Source: a virus. From it: a stretch of 64,000 bases of DNA. Position 1 is the first letter of the stretch. Each line of letters begins with the position of its first letter. Below are positions 31,585 through 39,027 of this stretch, piece by piece. Location of the stretch: IMG/VR virus record IMGVR_UViG_3300013307_000003, positions 1 through 64,000 of that record; one strand, 5' to 3'. The translations under genes were made by a program, and so were the position numbers. The notes beneath the pieces are model-generated. The model did not search any database. It was given only the letters and a program-made list of their open reading frames with translations, and was not told where the DNA came from.

Positions 31585-32003
31585 CGTGTGCCTCGTGCTT
31601 TCGCGATAGCGGCCTCTGCGTCGTTGACCGCGACGCCCGCTGGACACGGATACTCGCTCTTCGCCATCGCTTCGACTGCGTACGGCAGCAGGGATTGCAC
31701 GGCGGCCAGCAGGTCGTGGAAGCTATTGCACGCCCGACAGATGAACACTGCATCCTCGCACTTGATGCGCACGCCGTTGCAGATGTACGTCATACCGCCG
31801 TGAACGTGGCCGTAGCGGTCGGCCTCGACGACAGGTGAATTGGTGAGATTGGATCGTATCTCTCGCCAATCGCGGTCTTGGTCGTTTATCTCGTCAACAA
31901 CGCGCCAGGGCAGCGGCGAGTGTTGCAGGTGCGCGATCCCGATCTCCTCGTACGCCCGTTGGCAGCCGAGATCGACGGCGGCGGTGAGTTCGGGGTCGGT
32001 CAT
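31581..32003 (-). CDS. Protein of unknown function (140 aa)
   Basis: ATGA overlap with both neighbours. N-terminal helix, then SPLPWRVVDEINDQDRDWREI, a strand pair (PVVEADRYGHVHGGM) and a Cys-containing helix (AVFICRACNSFHDLLAAVQSLL). This resembles the widespread small phage proteins of the PW-start, I-x-x-A-N-x-x-D type, but with C-N replacing A-N. No function is known for them. Confidence 0.7.
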   Translation of the reverse strand: MTDPELTAAVDLGCQRAYEEIGIAHLQHSPLPWRVVDEINDQDRDWREIRSNLTNSPVVEADRYGHVHGGMTYICNGVRIKCEDAVFICRACNSFHDLLAAVQSLLPYAVEAMAKSEYPCPAGVAVNDAEAAIAKARGTR

Positions 32004-32413
32004 TGCGGTTCACCTGTCGCTTTTGCAGGTGGGCGCGTCTGTGCTTCACGGTCGGCTTCAACTGCCCTGCTGAGTTCCACAATCTTGTGAAGCCTGCTGT
32101 TTTCTCGGCACAGTTCGGCGTAGTCCGCCATCCTGGTCTTGACTTGCGCGAACATGGCCTGCGCGATCCTGGAGAGTGCGTCAGCCACGACCAACGCGCT
32201 CGCCGGATCATCGAACACAAGCCGGATGCCGGGCGGAATGTCGGCGGTGGTCGCTCCATCATACTCATCTGTGCGCTCGCCTATCGTTCCCGGCGCACCG
32301 ATCGCAGGCGTGATGATGACTTCTGTCAGGTCGGCGGACGCGGATACGATTAAGTCGCCGTGACCGAAATGGATCACCGTGTTCTTGTCGGCTTCGCATA
32401 TGTAAATGGGCAT
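32000..32413 (-). CDS. Protein with beta N-terminus and helical C-terminus (137 aa)
   Basis: ATG at 32413 preceded by GAGGGAGAGACG. Residues 1-60 alternate strands (IYICEADKNTVIHFGHGDLIV), the rest is helical with a basic end. Unknown. First gene after a 113-base gap with a repeated leader motif. Confidence 0.7.
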   Translation of the reverse strand: MPIYICEADKNTVIHFGHGDLIVSASADLTEVIITPAIGAPGTIGERTDEYDGATTADIPPGIRLVFDDPASALVVADALSRIAQAMFAQVKTRMADYAELCRENSRLHKIVELSRAVEADREAQTRPPAKATGEPQ

Positions 32414-32466
32414 CGTCTCTCTCCCTCGGTCTCTATCCATCTGCCGTGTCGGTCGGTCGTTCGTCG

Positions 32467-32490
32467 GTGCCGGGGTTTAGGCGGCGGACG
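32467..32490. repeat. Leader repeat, copy 1 of 3
   Basis: Plus-strand GGGGTTTAGGCGGCGGACGG; related copies at 32949-32975 (GGGTTTAGGCGGCGGTGACG) and 33278-33299 (AGGCGGCGGGGATGCGGATG). Each lies upstream of the ribosome site of a minus-strand gene (32413, 32925, 33256), sharing GGCGGCGG and, in copies 2 and 3, GATGC-type ends. Confidence 0.5.
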
Positions 32491-32526
32491 GGATATTCCC
32501 CGTGCTCTCCGGGGTGTCAAGCACTT

Positions 32527-32667
32527 CTAATCGGCGGCTTTGACCTTGCCCGTCTTACGGGCGTCACTACGGTTTTCGCTCGTAGGTTTCGCTGCAGCTT
32601 CCTGTCGCCCCCGGCCTACTGACTGCAGGCTTTGAACCGGACGCCGCGCTCTGGTCTGCGCGTCCAT
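32527..32667 (-). CDS. Possible basic micro-protein (46 aa)
   Basis: The only gene-like frame in 32414-32706. Basic and unstructured (MDAQTRARRPVQSLQ, ARKTGKVKAAD). A weak GGGG element precedes the ATG. No overlap supports it; the stretch may instead be leader RNA. Low confidence. Confidence 0.35.
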   Translation of the reverse strand: MDAQTRARRPVQSLQSVGRGRQEAAAKPTSENRSDARKTGKVKAAD

Positions 32668-32706
32668 CACGAAGCCCCGGCGAGCCAGGGGAGTGAGGCG
32701 AACCTG

Positions 32707-32925
32707 TTAATCGTCACCGTGTTCGCGCATGGACTGCCACTCTGTTGCGACAGCGTCTTCAGCCCATTTCACGCACTCGGCTTTATCACAAACAACAACG
32801 TCGTCTGGATACGGATTGCCTCGGCTCATCGGGCGGTCAATCCTGTTGATGGTTTCACCCAAATGCGCAGAACAGCACTCGCATTTCGAGACATATCTGC
32901 CCTGATTTGTCTTGACAGTGTTCAT
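32707..32925 (-). CDS. Small zinc-type protein (72 aa)
   Basis: C-E-C-C near residue 15-18 with a second C-D-K-A-E-C (residues 46-51) gives a short treble-clef-like site, as in small phage YacG-like fingers. GAGAGAGA lies before the ATG. Helical end (WAEDAVATEWQSMREH). Unknown. Confidence 0.7.
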   Translation of the reverse strand: MNTVKTNQGRYVSKCECCSAHLGETINRIDRPMSRGNPYPDDVVVCDKAECVKWAEDAVATEWQSMREHGDD

Positions 32926-32977
32926 GTCGCAGTCTCTCTCTTGTGACGGCCGGGTTTAGGCGGCGGTGACGCGGATG

Positions 32978-33256
32978 CTACTCACCAGTCGCTTGCGCTT
33001 TAAGTTGGTCGTACAGCGCCGCGCAGGAGTCGTGGGTCACGATATGGCTTGCACGCGGCCCGACATGGCAAGCAAAGTTGAAATACCACCTCGCAGCGAT
33101 ACACGCGCATAGGTAATCTTCGAGGTCGCGCCGCGTCCACTTTGTCAGCGCAAGCAACCGCGAAGTGGTTTCCTTCATGGCGCGTCCAGATTTGGAACGT
33201 TTGTCTGAAGGTTTGATTTGTAAACTGGTGGATGTCTCGGTCGTCGTTGCGCTCAT
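32978..33256 (-). CDS. Small protein of unknown function (92 aa)
   Basis: AGGAGAGAGACG precedes the ATG. T/S/K-rich N-terminal 30 residues, then a helical part with W, C and H (WTRRDLEDYLCACIAARWYFNF). No family recognised. Confidence 0.7.
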   Translation of the reverse strand: MSATTTETSTSLQIKPSDKRSKSGRAMKETTSRLLALTKWTRRDLEDYLCACIAARWYFNFACHVGPRASHIVTHDSCAALYDQLKAQATGE

Positions 33257-33301
33257 CGTCTCTCTCCTCTTTTGGTCAGGCGGCGGGGATGCGGATGCCG
33301 T

Positions 33302-33739
33302 CTACTCGCCGCCGCATCGAACTAGGTGGTCTAGCGGGTATCGCGCGTTCATCCAATCGCGGTGCATCTCTTCATTCTTGCGCTCTCGCTCTCGCCTAGG
33401 ACCGTTAACGGTTTGCCCTGGTTTTAACTGAAGCCGCGAGATCCACAGGCCGCGCGGTCCGGTGGCACGCCTCACGTTCTCGGAGTTTGTCACAGCTTCC
33501 AGATGGAAGGGATTAACGCAACGATGATTGCGACAAAGGTGGTCAACGACCAGTCCGGGCGCGATCGGCCCGATGAAGTACAGGTAACTGAACCGGTGCG
33601 CTCCAACTCCGCGACCGTCAATGCTGATTGATCCGTATCCTTCGGTCGATAGCGGCGCCGTCCAGTTCCAGCACCCTCCGCTACCCTCTTCCCACCGATC
33701 CATAAAGATGTCGATATGTCTGACCGGGAACCTTGGCAT
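33302..33739 (-). CDS. HNH endonuclease, first gene of the leftward operon (145 aa)
   Basis: HNH_3-type fold: GGCWNWTAPLSTEGYGSI, AHRFSY, VVDHLCRNHRCVNPFHLE (His-Asn-His positions) and AVTNSENVRR. The C-terminal 45 residues are charged. Directly downstream of a consensus promoter (33797-33769) and separated from the repressor gene by its operator. Homing or packaging-associated HNH cannot be distinguished; the location in the early region suggests a homing gene. Confidence 0.85.
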   Translation of the reverse strand: MPRFPVRHIDIFMDRWEEGSGGCWNWTAPLSTEGYGSISIDGRGVGAHRFSYLYFIGPIAPGLVVDHLCRNHRCVNPFHLEAVTNSENVRRATGPRGLWISRLQLKPGQTVNGPRRERERKNEEMHRDWMNARYPLDHLVRCGGE

Positions 33740-33751
33740 CTGCTTCCTCGC

Positions 33752-33802
33752 TATACTTGACTGACTGTATTATATACCTACTTAGATATATTGTCAAGTA
33801 TA
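33752..33802 (-). promoter_or_regulatory. Consensus leftward early promoter within an inverted-repeat operator
   Basis: Minus strand TTGACA (33797-33792), 17 bases, TATAAT (33774-33769): a perfect sigma70 promoter. It is bracketed by a perfect inverted repeat, TATACTTGAC (33752-33761) and GTCAAGTATA (33793-33802), whose right arm overlaps the -35. It is well placed for the adjacent XRE repressor to control the early operon. Confidence 0.8.
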
Positions 33803-33849
33803 AAATAGAAGAAATATAGCCTAAAACGTATAAACCGGAGAAAAAAATT

Positions 33850-34128
33850 TCAAACAGGCTGCGGAGCGATTGGTTCGTCCTCTTCAGGCGGTACCCACCC
33901 GCGCAAGATTCGAGGATCGACATCGAAGAGTGTGGAGATTCGAAACCATGTGTCTGCGCCTAATCCTGTGCCGTTGGTTTCGGCTTTAGAGATGTTGACC
34001 TGCTTGACGTTGAGACACTTTGCGAGCTGTTCCTGCGTCATGCCAGCCTGCTTGCGATACTCACGCAGCTTGTTTGGAAAGCTGCTTAGTAGACGTGCCT
34101 TACGGCGTGCAATGGTTTGAGTAGACAT
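33850..34128 (-). CDS. XRE-family repressor, leaderless (92 aa)
   Basis: Residues 18-75 are a classic HTH_XRE: LREYRKQAGMTQEQLAKCLNVKQVNISKAETNG. The start is ATG 34128 because a promoter (TTGACA 34164-34159, spacing 18, TATAAT 34140-34135) ends 6 bases before it, leaving no room for a leader. No peptidase domain, so induction would not be by LexA-type self-cleavage. Divergent from a second XRE gene and next to the early operator, it is the best candidate for the lysogeny repressor or its Cro-like opponent. Confidence 0.88.
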   Translation of the reverse strand: MSTQTIARRKARLLSSFPNKLREYRKQAGMTQEQLAKCLNVKQVNISKAETNGTGLGADTWFRISTLFDVDPRILRGWVPPEEDEPIAPQPV

Positions 34129-34327
34129 ATTCGAATTATACAGGAACTCGTATACCCTTGTCAATATAAAATAGCGTACGAACAATATTATTCTCTATGC
34201 CTTAAGTTAGAGTTCTCGCTACAGTCACGTATATTTACTTGCCTAGTAAATATACCCCTTGCGAAATATATACGAATGGGTATATAATATCTCGTATCGT
34301 AAATAATTGGGAGAGGGGAAGGAGGTG
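34129..34327. promoter_or_regulatory. Divergent control region between two XRE regulators
   Basis: AT-rich. It holds the leftward promoter for the gene at 34128, a perfect dyad GTATATTTAC-N7-GTAAATATAC (34229-34255), and a rightward promoter TTGCGA-N18-TATAAT (34259-34288) for the second XRE gene, with a TATAC/GTATA dyad (34267-34282) over it. The layout is that of a phage immunity switch. Confidence 0.75.
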
Positions 34328-34696
34328 ATGATATTGACATCATTCTCCGATTGGGTCCGGGCGTCGCGACGCGCGAAGGACTTGACGCTTGTACAGGTTG
34401 CGGAGAAGGCGGGCGTAGCACAGCCAGTTTGGAGTCAATGGGAATCAGGAAAAGCAACGCCACGACGGGAAACGGTTATCAAGATTGCGGACGCGCTCGG
34501 TGTGGATCACAAGGAAGCACTGGTTCGGGCTGGGTACCTGCCGTCCGAAGTTCCCGCTGCCGATAACGACGAAATGCGGGAACTTATGCGGGAGCTTGAG
34601 CCGATCATAATGTCGTTGCGCCCGGAACGGCGTAGGTCTGTGCGTCGCTACCTGATTAATATAGCGCGCAACTTGCCAGACCTTATGGCCGTTTAA
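34328..34696 (+). CDS. Second XRE-family regulator (122 aa)
   Basis: HTH_XRE in residues 4-60 (FSDWVRASRRAKDLTLVQVAEKA, QPVWSQWESGKATPRRETVIKIADAL). A C-terminal helical segment (MRELMRELEPIIMSLRPERRRSVRRYL) may oligomerise. AAGGAGGT (34319-34326) touches the ATG at 34328 but is ideally spaced for the TTG at 34334, so the latter may be the real start. Divergent from the other repressor and followed by the integrase. The pair could form a CI/Cro-type switch; which is which cannot be told from sequence. Confidence 0.85.
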   Translation: MILTSFSDWVRASRRAKDLTLVQVAEKAGVAQPVWSQWESGKATPRRETVIKIADALGVDHKEALVRAGYLPSEVPAADNDEMRELMRELEPIIMSLRPERRRSVRRYLINIARNLPDLMAV

Positions 34697-35009
34697 CTCG
34701 CCCATTAACGCCAAACGTTAATTCCTCGTCCGGTTCGCCATAGCCAGTCAAAGTAAACCGGCTCATCCCTTAAAACAGTTTAACAGCTAATTCCAGCAAT
34801 CATACCCGACTTTCCCCGCAATTAAGACCCTCCTTAATCTCCAATCACGTAGACACCTGACATATAATCCGAGTTAATCCGATAGGCGGCAGTAGACACA
34901 AAGACGGTAAAGATACCTACAGTATTTCCACGCGTTTTTATTAATTTCTTGTTTAGGCACTTTGTTAGATGTAGACGGGTGTATACTTAACTTTAGGAGG
35001 ACACAGCAG
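34697..35009 (+). other. Noncoding integrase upstream region, candidate attP/arm sites
   Basis: No gene. It contains a perfect dyad ATTAACG-CCAAA-CGTTAAT (34704-34722), CCGGTT/AACCGG arms (34731-34762), TAATCCGA twice exactly 10 bases apart (34865-34872, 34875-34882), and GTAGAC three times (34849, 34892, 34971). A TATAAT (34863-34868) lacks a good -35. Direct repeats one helical turn apart next to an integrase gene fit arm-type or regulator sites. Confidence 0.5.
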
Positions 35010-36041
35010 ATGGACGAACTAATCGAGGCGTTCCGCGCCGACAAGTGCAACAAGATGGGTTGGTCGCTGGCGAGCGGTCGCGCCTACGTGTCGCACTTGA
35101 ACGGGCTGGTGGCGTGGTTGGTTGGCAAGATCGGGCGGGTGCCGGAGCCTGCGGATGTCACGGCAGACTTTGTGCGGACGTACGACACGCTGCGGAAGCG
35201 CGCGGGAAAGGCGCAGCGGACGCGCGCGGCGGGTATGGCGGCTATACAGAGTTTCGCGAAGTGGCTGTATGAGCGAAAATTGATCGGGTTGGAGCAGTGT
35301 GCGGGGATTGGGCAGATTAAGGTGAAGGTCACGGAGAAGCCGCGTAAGCGCTGGGCGACGCGCGAGGAAGTGCAGTCGCTGTTCGACGCGTGCCCGCGCC
35401 TAATCGACGGGCGCGGCGATAACCAGGTGTACCGCGCGCAGCTCGCGACGGCAGTCGTGGCGATATTGGCGTACACCGGGCTTCGGCGTGCCGAGGTGTG
35501 CGCGCTCCACGTGGCCGACGTGGACATTGCGGGTACTTTCACGACGATCACGGTTCGGAAGGGGAAGGGCGATAAGAACAGAACTCTCCCGCTGCACCCG
35601 AACGCCGTTCGCCACGTTCGGGCGTGGATTGAGAGCAGGCCGCACGAGCACGAGCGGCTGTTTGCGGTGCCGGTGTTTTCGCAGGAGGGCGTTCCGGTCG
35701 TGCGGCCGATGAGCGAGCAGCGCATGAAGGGGATACTCGTTTCGCTCTGTCGGATCGCGGGCATCGAGCAGAGCGTTCCGCTTTCAGCGCACGCGTTTCG
35801 CCGGTTCGCGGGGACGGCGCTCATGAAGGTCAAAGGGTGTACGATCAAGCACATTCAGGCGTTCTACGGGCACAGCGACCCGTCTCAAAGTTACGAGTAC
35901 CTGGGGATCGATCAGCAGGAACTCTACTCGCTTATCGCGGCGATGGAGGTCGAGGCAGACCCGACGCCTATCGATCCACGCATACAACAATCCATGCCGA
36001 CCCGCCGTCAGGCATCTTACAGAAGGAGGATACCCAGATGA
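35010..36041 (+). CDS. int: Tyrosine recombinase (integrase, 343 aa)
   Basis: ATG at 35010 with AGGAGG 7 bases upstream. N-terminal SAM-like core-binding domain (residues 5-105) and a catalytic domain with TGLRRAEV (Arg159), RKGKGDKNR (Lys189), the H-x-x-R pair in SAHAFRR (His261, Arg264), YGHSD (His288) and the tyrosine nucleophile in QSYEYLG (probably Tyr297). A basic C-terminal tail (MPTRRQASYRRRIPR). No long arm-binding extension. Mediates integration and, with an accessory factor, excision. Its stop overlaps the next small gene. Confidence 0.95.
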   Translation: MDELIEAFRADKCNKMGWSLASGRAYVSHLNGLVAWLVGKIGRVPEPADVTADFVRTYDTLRKRAGKAQRTRAAGMAAIQSFAKWLYERKLIGLEQCAGIGQIKVKVTEKPRKRWATREEVQSLFDACPRLIDGRGDNQVYRAQLATAVVAILAYTGLRRAEVCALHVADVDIAGTFTTITVRKGKGDKNRTLPLHPNAVRHVRAWIESRPHEHERLFAVPVFSQEGVPVVRPMSEQRMKGILVSLCRIAGIEQSVPLSAHAFRRFAGTALMKVKGCTIKHIQAFYGHSDPSQSYEYLGIDQQELYSLIAAMEVEADPTPIDPRIQQSMPTRRQASYRRRIPR

Positions 36042-36238
36042 AAACCCCTAGCAACATCACCACCATCCGCCAATCCCTCGGAACCGGCCAGGTACGCGAG
36101 GAGCGGAAGCCCGCGACTGCGGCAGGCAAGAAGCGGGGTGTGGCCGGGAATCGTGAAGCGGAGGCTAGGAGGCAGAGGGAGGAGGCTCAGACACAGGACA
36201 TTCTGCACGACGATAGCGAGCGTCCTCTTCGACGCTAA
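36038..36238 (+). CDS. Small basic protein after integrase (66 aa)
   Basis: AAGGAGGA ends 8 bases before the ATG, which overlaps the integrase stop (ATGA). R/K/Q/E-rich (TIRQSLGTGQVREERKPATA and EARRQREEAQTQ). It could be a recombination accessory (excisionase-like) but has no HTH motif. The 3' end overlaps the convergent minus gene by 74 bases. Confidence 0.6.
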   Translation: MKTPSNITTIRQSLGTGQVREERKPATAAGKKRGVAGNREAEARRQREEAQTQDILHDDSERPLRR

Positions 36239-36422
36239 CCCGCATCCGTCGGAGCATGTCCGACAGCGCCAGATCGATCCTTCGTTGTTCAGCAAGGTCT
36301 GCGGCGGTGTGGCCGGGCTGCAGGTTCATCCAATGGGCCTCGTAGCCACAATAATTGCAGTGGGACATGTCGGAGGAATGCCCCGTCCATCCTGTGTTCG
36401 GGCAAACGGTGTTGTCGCTCAC
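36165..36422 (-). CDS. Zinc-finger protein (85 aa)
   Basis: GTG at 36422 overlaps the upstream stop. C-P-N-T-G-W-(5)-M-S-H-C-N-Y-C-G-Y-E-A-H-W (residues 6-28) resembles a Cys/His zinc site. The last 25 residues overlap antisense with the small gene after integrase, so one of the two 3' ends may be dispensable. Confidence 0.65.
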   Translation of the reverse strand: MSDNTVCPNTGWTGHSSDMSHCNYCGYEAHWMNLQPGHTAADLAEQRRIDLALSDMLRRMRVSVEEDARYRRAECPVSEPPPSAS

Positions 36423-36793
36423 GATTTTTCGTCCTCCGCTTCGTGCGTCGCGCCGGGCGGCGTGGTGACTGGAAACTCTTCGTGCCATCGGCAGCCGTAG
36501 TCCCAAAACTCCTCATCCCATTCCTCTAACTCTTTAACCGTCGATGGGATAGAGTAGTATTGTGATACCAAGTCGGCGAGATTGAATTGCTGTTGGATGG
36601 CGCTGTAGATGTCGTCTAAATGGTCGCGGATTGGAGCGTTGTGTTCCGCGAACTCGTAGCCCTCTGCACACCATCCTTTACCGACTCTCACACGGAACTG
36701 TACGATTGGGTACTGGATCGGGACGATGATTGCGGTTTCTTGGCCGTCGCCATAGACTTTCGTGACATTATAAATCTGTGGTTGAATGCTCAC
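36419..36793 (-). CDS. Acidic protein of unknown function (124 aa)
   Basis: GTG at 36793, GTGA overlap. Beta-rich start (SIQPQIYNVTKVYGDGQ, IIVPIQYPIVQFRVRV) then helices and a W/E-rich end (EEWDEEFWDYGCRWHEEF). No motif recognised. Confidence 0.7.
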   Translation of the reverse strand: MSIQPQIYNVTKVYGDGQETAIIVPIQYPIVQFRVRVGKGWCAEGYEFAEHNAPIRDHLDDIYSAIQQQFNLADLVSQYYSIPSTVKELEEWDEEFWDYGCRWHEEFPVTTPPGATHEAEDEKS

Positions 36794-37113
36794 GCTCCCT
36801 CCCTTTCCATACACTCCCCACGCACTTCGGGGCTGTGGTTGTGGACGAGCATCTCAGGGGCGATTGCCATAACGCAGTACCCTTCCTCAAGCCCGAACTG
36901 TCCGCCGTGCATGATGTAGTTGACGCGCACTCTAAGAGTTCGTCCTGTATATCCGAGTTCGTCGGACCATTCACGAAGCATGAGCGTGTCGGCCTCAGCA
37001 AAGTTCCGGTCGTTCTTTCGGACTTCAAACGTTTTGGTTCCGCGCTGAATGGCTGCGAAATATCTTGGCAGTATCTTCAGCGCGTGAACTCGCGTACAGT
37101 CCTGAACTTTCAC
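36790..37113 (-). CDS. DUF3850 (ASCH/PUA-like) protein (107 aa)
   Basis: GTG start, GTGA overlap. Strong match to the DUF3850 pattern: HALKILPRYFAAIQRGTKTF, EVRKNDRNF, a D-x-L-x-L-R-E-W strand, YTGRTLRVRVNYIMHGGQF and GLEEGYCVMAI. The PUA-like fold usually binds RNA or modified nucleotides; relatives are widespread in phages with no assigned substrate. Confidence 0.8.
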   Translation of the reverse strand: MKVQDCTRVHALKILPRYFAAIQRGTKTFEVRKNDRNFAEADTLMLREWSDELGYTGRTLRVRVNYIMHGGQFGLEEGYCVMAIAPEMLVHNHSPEVRGECMEREGA

Positions 37114-37670
37114 GCTCCTCCTCCCTCCTCGCCACTCGCCTCCACTGCGCCCGATGACGGCGGCAGGAAGTAGGCGGCTGCGATATTCGACATTCGTTCG
37201 AATGTTTCTGAATTACTAAGGTTTCGATTGAGATATGCCTCAAGTATCTGGCGCAGCGCCTCTTCAGCTCGCTCCAGGCGGGTGCGGAGGGTGGCGAGCT
37301 CGTTGAGGGTGTTATCGATCCCGATGTGGCAGGACTCGATGTAGAGCTTTTGGCCCGCGACTGTGGTTTCCAGGTCCTTCACGCGGGTTTCGGCGGCGAG
37401 GCGTTTCCGCTCGTATGTCTCGGCTTTTTCTATCGCATAGTCTAGATACGAGATTGCGCCTTGGTTGTACTTGTCTGATTGGTATGATGCGAGCAGGTTC
37501 CGCATTGCTATAAGCTCGTCGCGCAATCGCGGTTCTTGCGCCTCGGTCGGCGGCGGTGGCGCTTTCCTGCGCCTTACTGTCGGTATTGCGTTCCACGTTT
37601 CAGAGTTAGCACGCGCCTGCTCGGTCTGGGCGAACTCTTCGAGGCTGATACTTTCGTCAGGCTGTTCCAT
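37110..37670 (-). CDS. Coiled-coil protein (186 aa)
   Basis: ATG at 37670 preceded by AAGGAGAGACC; overlaps the upstream gene by 14 bases. Residues 50-150 are mostly coiled coil (DELIAMRNLLASYQ, ETRVKDLETTVAGQKL, ELATLRTRLERAEEALRQI). Flanked by P-rich and G/E-rich ends. Function unknown. Confidence 0.7.
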   Translation of the reverse strand: MEQPDESISLEEFAQTEQARANSETWNAIPTVRRRKAPPPPTEAQEPRLRDELIAMRNLLASYQSDKYNQGAISYLDYAIEKAETYERKRLAAETRVKDLETTVAGQKLYIESCHIGIDNTLNELATLRTRLERAEEALRQILEAYLNRNLSNSETFERMSNIAAAYFLPPSSGAVEASGEEGGGA

Positions 37671-38115
37671 TGTCGGTCTCTCCTTTGATAACAAGCAGCG
37701 CGTCTCGGCAAGCTCTTGCAATGGCTTCGGTGAGCGTGCATGCGGATGCGTTGATCGGCGTACCTGCCGGATGGTTCCACGAACGAGACAGGCGCACGTG
37801 CCACGGAACCGCGCGCGAGTGCAGTTCGCATATGGAAGTCACTTCGAAGTCGAGCGTCAGGACGTGCTCCAGAAGCGCCAGCGCGGCGGCCGGGTCGCCT
37901 GCGTAGTCGCGCAGCGGTAAATCGTAGTGCTCGCCGGGCGGAAACCATCGTTCGTGTTTGATTGGCGGCGTTAGCCGATCCATCGGGGACTTCTGCTCGC
38001 GCAATGGAACTGGATAGCGAGTTTCTACATTTTGGCACGTCCAGCCGCGCAGCGCGGCAATCTGTGCGTTAAGCGCGGCCGTGTCGGTCGGCGGCGCGGG
38101 TGTGGTGTCGGTCAT
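37657..38115 (-). CDS. Phage ABA-sandwich domain protein (152 aa)
   Basis: ATG at 38115 within TAATG. Residues 14-140 follow the Phage_ABA_S layout: AALRGWTCQNVETRYPVP, a P-rich middle, LRDYAGDPAAALALLEHVL (the Y-x-x-D-x-x-A-A signature), strands, and TLTEAIARACRDALLVI (the P-x-A-I-x-x-A-x-L end). The fold is widespread in phage proteins of unknown biochemical role. Confidence 0.75.
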   Translation of the reverse strand: MTDTTPAPPTDTAALNAQIAALRGWTCQNVETRYPVPLREQKSPMDRLTPPIKHERWFPPGEHYDLPLRDYAGDPAAALALLEHVLTLDFEVTSICELHSRAVPWHVRLSRSWNHPAGTPINASACTLTEAIARACRDALLVIKGETDNGTA

Positions 38116-38429
38116 TATCCGTAATCCTCCATCAAATGCAGCGTGTGCAACTCCTGAATAGCCTGCCAGCGCGTTTTGACGAACTCCCGCGCTTCCGGCT
38201 CGCTCGCGAACTTCTTCTTGAAGAATATCCACTTCCAGTCACAGTTCGGGTTGCCGGTGTCCGCCTTGACCGTGACGCCGACGGACCAGAGGTTGCTATC
38301 GTCGCTGTAGTGCGGCGCGCGGATCTCACCGCACGCTTTGCCGTCGGCCTTGATTGTCGTGGACGGCGCAACCTCTGCGACGGCACGCAGTCCGGTCTCG
38401 CGCGGCTGTTTCTTGAATGATAGTTTCAC
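38115..38429 (-). CDS. Protein of unknown function (104 aa)
   Basis: GTG at 38429 chosen for the GTGA overlap with the preceding gene; an in-frame ATG at 38462 would overlap further. Beta-rich centre with conserved-type W and K (NLWSVGVTVKADTGNPNCDW, WIFFKKKF) then a helix. No family recognised. Confidence 0.65.
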   Translation of the reverse strand: MKLSFKKQPRETGLRAVAEVAPSTTIKADGKACGEIRAPHYSDDSNLWSVGVTVKADTGNPNCDWKWIFFKKKFASEPEAREFVKTRWQAIQELHTLHLMEDYG

Positions 38430-38662
38430 GACGGCTGGTATACCCCCGGAAACGTTTCCCATTTGTCGGTCCTCGTGTTGTACCCTGGCGGCGCTTCCCA
38501 ATCGCGAGCCTGCTGCGCGTACGCTTCGTCGCGGACTTCCTCCAGTGTGGCTCCGTACCGCAGGTTATCGCGTCCGTACAGCGCGTCGATGAGCGCTAGC
38601 AGTTCGTCGAGCGTCATGGCCGCGACTTGCGCGCGGGCTTCGTTGTAGCCGTGGAATTTCAT
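38426..38662 (-). CDS. Small helical protein (78 aa)
   Basis: Helical first half (YNEARAQVAAMTLDELLALIDALYG) with an acidic middle, then a G/P-rich end. GAGAGGA precedes the ATG. No family recognised. Confidence 0.7.
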   Translation of the reverse strand: MKFHGYNEARAQVAAMTLDELLALIDALYGRDNLRYGATLEEVRDEAYAQQARDWEAPPGYNTRTDKWETFPGVYQPS

Positions 38663-38698
38663 TGGTTGCGGTTCCTCTCTTGGTGCGCGCCCCTGTTC

Positions 38699-38998
38699 CT
38701 ATCCGGTGTATCGATATTCCTTCCCGCATCGCTTGCAATCCCATATCGCGATTGTCAAGCAGTCAGTGACGAATTGGTGTGGCTCGTGGGTGTCGGTTCG
38801 GTAGCAAGGCGTAAGTCCTAATGGGTCGTATTCTCCGATCTGCCCGTCACATTGCGCTTTGACTTCCACGTGCTCGGTTCTGTCAGGCTTGTACGGCAGC
38901 AACGCTCCGCAGTTGCAACGTGGCTGTTCGATGTCCGGTTCTTCGCCGGGAAGTTGTCCGCATCCTGGCGGCAGGCTCCAGCCGAATATGCTTCTCAT
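38699..38998 (-). CDS. Protein with multiple Cys pairs, first gene of its operon (99 aa)
   Basis: GAAGGAGAT precedes the ATG, and a promoter at 39057-39028 lies directly upstream. C-N-C-G near residue 28 and WDCKRCGKEYRYTG at the C-terminus form a split zinc ribbon; the middle has D-Q and H residues. Likely a small metal-binding regulator or adaptor. Confidence 0.7.
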   Translation of the reverse strand: MRSIFGWSLPPGCGQLPGEEPDIEQPRCNCGALLPYKPDRTEHVEVKAQCDGQIGEYDPLGLTPCYRTDTHEPHQFVTDCLTIAIWDCKRCGKEYRYTG

Positions 38999-39027
38999 TG
39001 CGCGATCTCCTTCGGTTCACTACAATC

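Noticed and set aside
32625-32650. GGTTCAAAGCC on the minus strand, similar to a tRNA T-loop
   Set aside because: The arms on either side do not pair and no cloverleaf fits.
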